DNA of 37,958 nucleotides from Phycisphaerales bacterium (GTDB lineage Bacteria > Planctomycetota > Phycisphaerae > Phycisphaerales > UBA1924), in contig JACVCK010000003.1 in the NCBI GenBank assembly GCA_016742055.1, positions 1-37,958 on the forward strand. Reading direction: 5' to 3'. The notes beneath the pieces were generated by a model. It ran no database searches, had not been told where the DNA came from, and saw only the letters and a program-made list of their open reading frames with translations. The translations under genes were made by a program, and so were the position numbers. Position 1 is the stretch's first letter. Every line of letters begins with the position of its first letter. Positions 31,358 through 37,958 of this stretch are shown in pieces.

Positions 31358-32491
31358 TCAGCCGAGTTCCTCGAGCAGTTCGCGCGCCAGGCGCCGCTCG
31401 TCCTCTGTCTTCAGCCCCGGCGTCGCCTCCGCAACAAGCGCTTTGGCGCGGACCGGGTCGTTGAACGTGCGGGCGTGGATGAGCCCCAGCATGAGGCGCA
31501 CCCGCGCCGCCTCCGGATCGGCCGGGAACTTCGCCAGGAACTGCTCGTACGCCGCCGCCGCGCCGTCCGCGTTCGAGGCGCTGTACAGCAGGTTCGCCAG
31601 CGTCAGTTGCGTAGCCCGCGCCAGCGAGGCATCGCGCGTGACGTTCAGAAGGTCGCGGTAGGCGCGCCCGGCGCCGAGCGCGTCGCCGGCCTGGGCCGCG
31701 GCGGAGGCGGCCGCCCGCAGCGAAGCGATCTTCTCCGCGTTCGGATCGTCGGGCTTGCGGGGCCGCGAGGCCGCGTCGCGCTGGAACGCCGAGCCGTCCC
31801 GCGTCGTCGCCTCCTTGAACACGCGCCGGCGGTGCGCCTGGCGGCCGAGCGTGAACAGGTCGTACGGCTCGCGCCCGATCCAGCGCAGACCCAGCAGCGC
31901 CATCGTCACCGAGATGCCGTAGGCGTACCCGCCCAGATGCGCCCAGACCGCCACGCCCCGGCGCGGCAGGAAGAAGTCCCACGAGATCGCCATCAGGATG
32001 AACCACAGCGCCGGGATGTGGAACAGCCCGATGATGAAGAACAGCGACAGGACGCGGATCGTCACGCGCGGGAACAGCGTCATGAACGCGCCCGTCACGC
32101 AGGCGATCGAGCCGCTGGCGCCGATCACCGGGCTCGCGCTCATCGCCGCGTGCGCCGCCCCCGCGAACGCACCGCCCACAAGATAGAACGCCAGGAACCA
32201 CCAGCGCCCCAGTTTGTCCTCCACCGGCGGGCCGAACACCCACAAGAACAGGAGGTTCCCGGCGATGTGCAGCAGGCCGCCGTGCAGGAACTGGTACGTG
32301 AAGAACGCCCACCAGCGCGGGGCCTGCGGGTCCAGGACCAACGCGTTCAGCGCCGCGGCGCCGGACGAACCGAACATCGGCCCCTCCAGCACGCTTTGCA
32401 GGACGAACATCACCGCGTTCGCGACGATCAGCCCGATCGTCGTGACCGTGGGCCTGCGGAGCGGTCGATCTGTGCCGACGGGGATGAACAC
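31358..32491 (-). CDS. Rhomboid intramembrane serine protease with C-terminal TPR-like region
   Basis: A 377-aa protein with about six membrane helices in the first 220 residues. The catalytic Ser126 is in PVIGASGSIA and His185 in VWAHLGGYAYG. The rhomboid marks FFTYQFLHGGLLHIAGNLLFLWVFG and GRWWFLAFYLVGG are present. From about residue 255 a soluble helical region follows (RAAASAAAQAGDALGAGRAYRDLLNVTRDAS... and DGAAAAYEQFLAKFPADPEAARVRLMLGLI), looking like three TPR units, probably cytoplasmic and for partner binding. The start is GTG 32491. It lies between guanine deaminase (37 nt upstream) and trpF (24 nt downstream). Substrates unknown. Confidence 0.9.
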   Translation of the reverse strand: MFIPVGTDRPLRRPTVTTIGLIVANAVMFVLQSVLEGPMFGSSGAAALNALVLDPQAPRWWAFFTYQFLHGGLLHIAGNLLFLWVFGPPVEDKLGRWWFLAFYLVGGAFAGAAHAAMSASPVIGASGSIACVTGAFMTLFPRVTIRVLSLFFIIGLFHIPALWFILMAISWDFFLPRRGVAVWAHLGGYAYGISVTMALLGLRWIGREPYDLFTLGRQAHRRRVFKEATTRDGSAFQRDAASRPRKPDDPNAEKIASLRAAASAAAQAGDALGAGRAYRDLLNVTRDASLARATQLTLANLLYSASNADGAAAAYEQFLAKFPADPEAARVRLMLGLIHARTFNDPVRAKALVAEATPGLKTEDERRLARELLEELG

Positions 32492-32528
32492 GCTGCGAAG
32501 GGTTCCTCTGTTGGTGGAGCGCGAAACT

Positions 32529-33770
32529 TCAGATGGACGCCGGGTCCACCACGGCGCCCCCCACCACCCGGGTTTCGATGAGCGAGCCCGACCAGTTATA
32601 GACCAGCCGCCCGATCAGATGCCCGTCCAGCCACGTCTCGGGCGCTCGCAACACCAACAGGTCGGCCGGCGCGCCGACGCACAGCGTTCCCGCGTCCGCC
32701 CAGCCCAGCGCCGCGCCGTTGCCCGACGTGATCAGCCGCCACGCCTCCCCCGGCGTGGGCACATGCCCCGGGCGCCCGGACAGCATCGCGCGGATCTTGG
32801 CCGTTTCGATCATCGCCCGCGCCACCCGCGGCATCGCCACGTCCGCCCCCGCCGCGACGTCCGAGCCGAGCGCCACCCGCACGCCGTGGCGGCGCGCCGC
32901 GTCGAGGTTGAACAGCCCGGACCGCAGGAACACGTTGGCCGTCGGGCAGTGCGCCACGACGCAACCCCGCTCCGCGATCAGCGCCCACTCGCGCTCGGAC
33001 AGGTGGCAGCCGTGCGCCAGGATCGTCCGCGGGCCGAGCAGCCCCGCCCGCTCGTACACGTCCGTGTAGTCCAGCGCCTCGGGAAACAGCGCCCTCACGC
33101 GCCCGCACTCGGCGGCCGACTCCGCCAGATGCGTCTGCACGCAGAGGCCCTCACGCTCCGCCCGCAGCCAGCCCACCTCCGCCAGCAACTCCGCGCTGCA
33201 CGAGATCGCGAAGCGCGGGTTCGCCGATATCTCCACACGCCCCCCGCGCGCCGCCGGCGCCAGCGCCGAGGGCCGCGGCGCCATTCGCGCCCGCTCGCGG
33301 TCCTCCCTCGTCAGGTCGTCCGGCGCCTCGCGATCCATCGCCACACGCCCCACGATGCAGCGAACCCCCGACTGCTCCAGCGCCGAGACGGCCTCCCGGG
33401 TCGCCTCGCCGTGGCTGGTGAGGTAGCCCGCGAATCCGAGCGTGCCCTGCGCGAGCATCCGGCGCAGCGCCAGACGGGTGACGGTCCGCGCCGCCCCGGC
33501 GCCGAACCACCGCTCGGCGGGATAGATGACGCGCTCCAGCCACTCGAGCAGGCCCATCCCGTCGCAGCCGACCGCGTCGAACTGCGGGATATGGAGGTGG
33601 GCGTCGATAAATCCCGGGCAGATGATGCGGTCCGGCCCTCCCACGTCCGGCCGGGCGCGCCCGGGGGGCTCTCCCTCACCCATCTCCGCGATGCGGCCCG
33701 CCTCCACGCGGAGCCACCCGGGCGTCGGCGCCCGGTCGGGATCGGTCAGCAGTCGGCCTCGGACGAGCAT
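32529..33770 (-). CDS. guaD: Guanine deaminase
   Basis: Converts guanine to xanthine in purine salvage or catabolism. The 413-aa amidohydrolase has PGFIDAHLHIPQFDAVGCDGMGLLEWLERVIYPAE, where HxH followed by PQ and LLEWLE is diagnostic of guanine deaminases. Other metal ligands are in VQTHLAES, ILAHGCHLSE and VALGSDVAAG (Asp). The residues after GSDVAAG (ADVAMPRVARAMIETAKI) match the family. The start 33770 (MLVRGRLLTD) follows CACAAT at 8 nt and lacks a Shine-Dalgarno sequence. A longer upstream reading frame is antisense to the citrate synthase gene and is rejected. Confidence 0.9.
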   Translation of the reverse strand: MLVRGRLLTDPDRAPTPGWLRVEAGRIAEMGEGEPPGRARPDVGGPDRIICPGFIDAHLHIPQFDAVGCDGMGLLEWLERVIYPAERWFGAGAARTVTRLALRRMLAQGTLGFAGYLTSHGEATREAVSALEQSGVRCIVGRVAMDREAPDDLTREDRERARMAPRPSALAPAARGGRVEISANPRFAISCSAELLAEVGWLRAEREGLCVQTHLAESAAECGRVRALFPEALDYTDVYERAGLLGPRTILAHGCHLSEREWALIAERGCVVAHCPTANVFLRSGLFNLDAARRHGVRVALGSDVAAGADVAMPRVARAMIETAKIRAMLSGRPGHVPTPGEAWRLITSGNGAALGWADAGTLCVGAPADLLVLRAPETWLDGHLIGRLVYNWSGSLIETRVVGGAVVDPASI

Positions 33771-33778
33771 CGGGCCCC

Positions 33779-33784
33779 ATTGTG
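33779..33784 (-). promoter_or_regulatory. -10-like element (CACAAT) for guaD
   Basis: CACAAT lies 8 nt before the guaD ATG. The same hexamer is the -10 candidate of the dockerin-protein gene. No -35 is seen. Confidence 0.3.
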
Positions 33785-33827
33785 CCGCCGGAAACGCCCG
33801 GGGGCGAACGTCCACCCACGCGGATCG

Positions 33828-33856
33828 TTGCTCCCCCCCACCCCGGCCCGTATAGT
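33828..33856 (+). promoter_or_regulatory. Promoter of the citrate synthase gene (TTGCTC / TATAGT)
   Basis: TTGCTC (33828-33833), 17-nt spacer, TATAGT (33851-33856). Transcription would start near 33863, giving a leader of about 64 nt. Confidence 0.6.
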
Positions 33857-33926
33857 CCGCCGCTTCACCGCCGGGCCCGGACGGGCTTGGCTCCAAACCC
33901 AAGACGAAGATTCGCGAGGGCGCTGC

Positions 33927-35060
33927 ATGGCTGTCGTATCGAAAGGCCTGGAAGGGATCGTCGCCGCCGAGACGCAGATGTCGTTCATCGACGGCGAGAA
34001 GGGGGTCCTCGAGTACGTCGGCATCGCCATCGACGAACTGGCGCGGAACTCCACGTTCGAGGAAACCGTGTTCCTCCTCTGGAACCAGCGCCTGCCCCGA
34101 AAAGCCGAACTGGACGCCTTCAACAAGGCCCTCCGCGCGCAGTACGACCTGCCCCCCTTCATCGACGGCCTGATCGCCGCGTTCCCCAAGAACGCCCAGC
34201 CGATGCACGTGCTCCGCACGGCCGTGTCCGCCATGGCCCTCGTGGACCCCAATCCCAACTCCATCGAGCCCGCCGAGTACCGCGCCAAGGCCCTGGCCAT
34301 CCTCGCCAAGACCGGCGCCATCATCGCCGCCTTCGACCGCCGCCGGCGCGGTCTCGAGCCCATCAAGCCCGACCACTCCCTCTCCTTCGCCGCCAACTTC
34401 CTCTACCTCCTCAACGGCTCCAAGCCCACCCCCACCATGGAGCGGGCCTTCGACGTCTGCATGATCCTCCACGCCGACCACGGCCTCAACGCCTCCACCT
34501 TCACCGGACGCGTCATCGCCTCGACCCTCTCGGACATCTACTCCGTCATGTCCGGCGCCATCGGCGCGCTCCGCGGCCCGCTGCACGGCGGCGCCAACGA
34601 GGGCGTCATGGTCATGCTCGAGGAAATCGGCTCGGTCGAGAAGGTGGACGCCTGGGTCGACGACGCCCTCAAGAACAAGAAGAAGATTATGGGCTTCGGG
34701 CACCGGGTCTATAAGGCCTACGACCCCCGAGCCACCTACCTCAAGACCCTCGCCGAGCAACTGTCCAAGGACACCGGCAACGAAAAGCTCTATCAGATGT
34801 CCAGCGGCATCGAGAAGCGGATGCACGACGCCGTCGCCGCCAAGGGCATCTACCCCAATGTCGACTTCTACTCCGCCACGACCTACCACGCCCTGGGGCT
34901 CAAACTCGACCTCTTCACCCCCATGTTCGCCCTCAGCCGCATCTCCGGCTGGGCGGCCCACTGCATCGAGCAACTTGCCGCCAACCGCCTGATCCGGCCC
35001 GACGCCGAGTACACCGGCCCGCACGAGGTGGACTACACCCCCATCGACCGCCGGGGCTGA
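33927..35060 (+). CDS. gltA: Citrate synthase
   Basis: Condenses oxaloacetate and acetyl-CoA at the head of the TCA cycle; cytosolic. The 377-aa length fits the short type II-related (dimeric, Gram-positive/archaeal-like) class rather than the longer proteobacterial form. The catalytic residues are His220 (RGPLHGGANE), His259 (GFGHRVYKAYDPRA) and Asp313 (NVDFYSATTYHALGL). HADHGLNASTFTGRVIAST is the conserved block. The 2-methylcitrate synthase alternative cannot be wholly excluded, but no prp genes are near. ATG 33927 follows the promoter above; a long frame starting at 32214 reads through guaD antisense and is rejected. A terminator hairpin follows 4 nt after the stop. Confidence 0.95.
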   Translation: MAVVSKGLEGIVAAETQMSFIDGEKGVLEYVGIAIDELARNSTFEETVFLLWNQRLPRKAELDAFNKALRAQYDLPPFIDGLIAAFPKNAQPMHVLRTAVSAMALVDPNPNSIEPAEYRAKALAILAKTGAIIAAFDRRRRGLEPIKPDHSLSFAANFLYLLNGSKPTPTMERAFDVCMILHADHGLNASTFTGRVIASTLSDIYSVMSGAIGALRGPLHGGANEGVMVMLEEIGSVEKVDAWVDDALKNKKKIMGFGHRVYKAYDPRATYLKTLAEQLSKDTGNEKLYQMSSGIEKRMHDAVAAKGIYPNVDFYSATTYHALGLKLDLFTPMFALSRISGWAAHCIEQLAANRLIRPDAEYTGPHEVDYTPIDRRG

Positions 35061-35064
35061 CCCG

Positions 35065-35090
35065 GCGCCCCGGGGCCGGCTCCGGGGCGC
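35065..35090 (+). terminator. Hairpin after citrate synthase
   Basis: GCGCCCCGG (35065-35073) pairs perfectly with CCGGGGCGC (35082-35090), 4 nt past the gltA stop. There is no U-tract. A second inverted repeat, GGCGGTTC/GAACCGCC (35133-35160), lies further on. Confidence 0.55.
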
Positions 35091-35163
35091 GTGCCGAACG
35101 CCCGGCCCCCCGGGCCCGGGAAGGCCAAGAGGGGCGGTTCCGCCCGGTTCTTGAACCGCCCAC

Positions 35164-35192
35164 TTGCCAAACCGCCCCGCCCCGCCGATACT
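35164..35192 (+). promoter_or_regulatory. Promoter of rpsU (TTGCCA / GATACT)
   Basis: TTGCCA (35164-35169), 17-nt spacer, GATACT (35187-35192). Transcription would start near 35199, giving a leader of about 46 nt that holds AGGAGG. Confidence 0.6.
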
Positions 35193-35244
35193 CCCCGACC
35201 CCATTTCCGGCGAATCGATCCCACGCAGGAGGTTTTCCAGTTCC

Positions 35245-35448
35245 ATGGCCATCCGAATCAAGGCCCGCGGCGGCGAGTCCCCCGACCAGATGCTCCGTCG
35301 CTTCAAGAAGTTGTGCGAGAAGGAGGGCTTGACCAAGGAGGTCAAGCGCAAGCAGTTCTTCGAGAAGCCCTCGGAGCGCCGACGCCGCGACATGCGCCGC
35401 TCGGTCAAGCGCTCCCAGATGACCACGCGCGGCGAGTTCGCCAAGTAA
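35245..35448 (+). CDS. rpsU: 30S ribosomal protein S21
   Basis: A 67-aa, highly basic protein. MAIRIKARGGESPDQMLRRFKKLCEKEGLTKEVKRKQFFEKPSERRRRDMRRSVKR (shown in part) follows the S21 pattern: a short beta start, two long helices and the conserved F(Y)EKPSERRRR. S21 sits near the anti-Shine-Dalgarno end of 16S rRNA and helps mRNA binding, which is of interest given the mix of SD and SD-less genes here. AGGAGG (35227-35232) is 12 nt upstream, longer than usual. A longer start at 35164 is not supported. Confidence 0.95.
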   Translation: MAIRIKARGGESPDQMLRRFKKLCEKEGLTKEVKRKQFFEKPSERRRRDMRRSVKRSQMTTRGEFAK

Positions 35449-35464
35449 GCCCGCAGCAGACGCC

Positions 35465-35487
35465 ACGCCGGCCCCTCAGGTCGGCGT
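35465..35487 (+). terminator. Terminator after rpsU
   Basis: ACGCCGGCC (35465-35473) pairs with GGTCGGCGT (35479-35487), allowing one G-U pair, around a 5-nt loop. It begins 17 nt after the rpsU stop and is followed by TGTGCTTT. Confidence 0.55.
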
Positions 35488-35542
35488 TGTGCTTTACCGG
35501 GGGCCCTCGGACCGATCAGGACCGTGGACCTTCCGATTCGTC

Positions 35543-35567
35543 GGAGCCGGGCGCGACGCCCGGCTCC
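35543..35567 (+). promoter_or_regulatory. Perfect 11-bp hairpin upstream of the pyrophosphatase gene
   Basis: GGAGCCGGGCG (35543-35553) pairs perfectly with CGCCCGGCTCC (35557-35567) around a 3-nt loop. It lies 74 nt before the hppA start, so it may be a second terminator or part of the hppA leader. It is not followed by a U-tract. Confidence 0.4.
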
Positions 35568-35640
35568 ACCCCGAACCATTCCGGGTCAACATCACTTCGG
35601 TAGCCGCAGCCCCGGCCCGGCTCGTGAGGAGTCTCCCCCA

Positions 35641-36792
<1,152 letters not shown>

Positions 36793-37245
36793 AGCGGCAT
36801 CGTACTGCCGCCAGCCGCCATCGAGAATGGAGACGGCATCGTGACCGAGATACTTGAACGTCCAGTACACCCGGGTGGCCCCACCGAACTCGGAGGAGTC
36901 CGTCCCCCATGGAACGATCACGACGTGGTCGTCGCCATCGATGCCCAGGCCGCCAATCAGCCCCGCGACCTGCTCGACCGGCGGAATCTGGCCGGGCACG
37001 CCATCGACCTCGGTGCGCCATCCTGCACTGGCATACGGCGCGACAACGGCATTGGCGATGTAGGGCAGGTCACCAAGGTCCGTCTCGGCCACCTTGTCGC
37101 GAATGTCGACGATGACGACGTTCTCGTTGCCGGCATTGGCCTTGACCCAGTCGGCTGTCACCAGCGGCGTGACATCAGCCGCGTGGGCGGTGAAGAGGCC
37201 GGCGCTGACGAAGAGGGCCGCGGCGGCGAGTGATGCGATGCGCAT
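36793..37245 (-). pseudogene. Periplasmic rhodanese (thiosulfate sulfurtransferase), C-terminus missing
   Basis: About 151 codons of a two-domain rhodanese. A signal peptide (MRIASLAAAALFVSAGLFTAHA) is followed by the first rhodanese domain: VTADWVKANAGNENVVIVDIRDK, YIANAVVAPYASAGWRTE, and VVIVPWGTDSSEFGGATRVYWTFKYLGHDAVSILDGGW. The catalytic second domain with the active-site Cys is absent because the gene is cut at the junction. ATG 37245 has GGAGA about 6 nt upstream. The style of signal peptide and sequence suggests a proteobacterium, but this is inference. The frame continues into hppA antisense only by chance. Confidence 0.85.
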
Positions 37246-37403
37246 GCTTTTCTCCGAAATGATGCCGCTATTCATAGCGGCGAAGCGCTTCGAGATCGAC
37301 GAATCGAGAACCAATCGTTCGCGCCCGAGGGAAATGACTTCTTCCACCCGGCGCACCCGCCGAAAAGCGGTTCCTGACGATGGTGCATGGCCGCAGAATT
37401 CCA

Positions 37404-37439
37404 GCCGACCGGCACCATCCCCGGTCGAGGCCGGTCGGC
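37404..37439. repeat. 10-bp perfect inverted repeat in the foreign segment
   Basis: GCCGACCGGC (37404-37413) and GCCGGTCGGC (37430-37439) are exact complements with a 16-nt loop, upstream of the rhodanese. It could be an operator or a terminator. The rest of 37246-37669 shows no tRNA, no gene and no att-like repeat that I can identify. Confidence 0.4.
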
Positions 37440-37669
37440 GATCTACCCTCGCTGTCGCGGCAGGGATCGCATGCGGTGACTGCGAGCTGGCGGAGAGAAA
37501 GTCAGCCATTATGTTGTTCGCAACCGTTCACCGTCGTTCGGCGACATGAAAAACTGCTTTATAAATCAAGCGTATGAGTTGCAATGCTGTACGCGTACGT
37601 CCATGGATGGTCGCCTATAGCCAAGATCATAAGGTGGCCGGTAAGGTGGCGCATTTGAAGGGAATTTTT

Positions 37670-37958
37670 GTGAAGTCAGGGCGCCCAGCTCCCGCTACAC
37701 GAAGCAGAGCGATACAACGGCTAACAGCCCGGCAGGTAGAAACTGCCGCCGTAGGGCAGGCGCATCCGGACGGCGGAGGGCTCTACTTGCGCGTCTCGCC
37801 TGCAGGAAATCGGAAATGGGAGTTGCGTTACACGTCGCCCTCAACTGGCAAGCGAGTGGACATGGGGCTTGGCAGTGCCAACAAGGGACATGTGGGACTG
37901 GCTGCGGCGCGGGAGCTTGCGGCCGTCGCCAGGGAAATGGTCGCCAGGGGGCTAGATC
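37670..37958 (+). CDS. Tyrosine-recombinase integrase, N-terminal part (runs off the window)
   Basis: The last 96 codons form an open frame continuing past the edge. The product has LTARQVETAAVGQAHPDGGGLYLRVSPAG, NRKWELRYTSPSTGKRVDMGLG and VGLAAARELAAVAREMVARG, the arm-type DNA-binding domain (DUF4102) at the start of many phage and genomic-island integrases. The catalytic Arg/His/Tyr lie beyond the window. GTG 37670 is chosen because AAGGG lies 7 nt upstream. An in-frame ATG at 37574 has no ribosome-binding site and would add 32 atypical residues. It reads away from the junction, so it is not positioned next to that breakpoint. Confidence 0.8.
   Translation, partial: MKSGRPAPATRSRAIQRLTARQVETAAVGQAHPDGGGLYLRVSPAGNRKWELRYTSPSTGKRVDMGLGSANKGHVGLAAARELAAVAREMVARGLD

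Noticed and set aside
32214-33926. N-terminal extension of citrate synthase into guaD antisense
   Set aside because: The true start has its own promoter; the extension is antisense to guanine deaminase.

Overview
The window looks like a high-GC chromosomal segment of a planctomycete, most likely class Phycisphaerae. The evidence is a secreted protein with the two-repeat dockerin-like C-terminus ending in Ala-Cys that is common in that group (20436-22073), a lone 16S rRNA gene, a deoxyhypusine-synthase-like gene beside speA, and McsA/McsB outside the Firmicutes. This is inference from family knowledge; no database search was possible. Nearly all genes are housekeeping or metabolic. Apart from the right end I see no phage, CRISPR array, transposon or defence island.

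Layout. 1-2633: 3' end of the window-truncated YihY/BrkB membrane protein gene, a small membrane protein, and 4-hydroxyphenylpyruvate dioxygenase. 2723-6277 (minus): a small hypothetical gene, then the operon [unknown 330-aa protein]-fahA-ogt. 6366-9546: a GT4 glycosyltransferase convergent with a methyltransferase gene that follows the deoxyhypusine-synthase-like gene; speA lies upstream (9623-11587). 11703-16988: HhH-GPD glycosylase, class I glutamine amidotransferase, methyltransferase, metal-dependent hydrolase, YhaM-like exonuclease and a small membrane protein coupled to rarA. 16985-22073: rarA and glmS (divergent), then the dockerin-anchored secreted protein. 22447-23936: 16S rRNA (minus) with its own promoter and terminator. 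24409-27772 (minus): kdsA, then mcsA-mcsB-comF. 27976-30557: DUF1444 protein, pabA/trpG-type amidotransferase and small hypothetical genes. 30695-33770 (minus): guanine deaminase, rhomboid protease, trpF. 33927-36792: citrate synthase, rpsU, and the first half of a membrane pyrophosphatase.

At about 36,790 the sequence changes abruptly. The pyrophosphatase stops in mid-protein and a periplasmic rhodanese on the opposite strand is cut at the same place; a partial tyrosine integrase follows and runs off the window. Two unrelated genes broken at one point suggest a chimeric contig join, or less likely a recombination junction.

Functional links: tyrosine catabolism (hpd and fahA; homogentisate dioxygenase is not here), polyamine synthesis (speA plus the DHS-like enzyme), protein arginine phosphorylation (McsA/McsB), amino-sugar and Kdo precursors (glmS, kdsA), and tryptophan/folate (trpF, pabA). 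A recurring pattern that ordinary annotation would miss is a TAnnnT-type -10 element 5-9 nt before the start codon of at least ten genes, with no Shine-Dalgarno sequence. It suggests widespread leaderless transcription, mixed with normally led genes (hpd, glmS, DUF1444).
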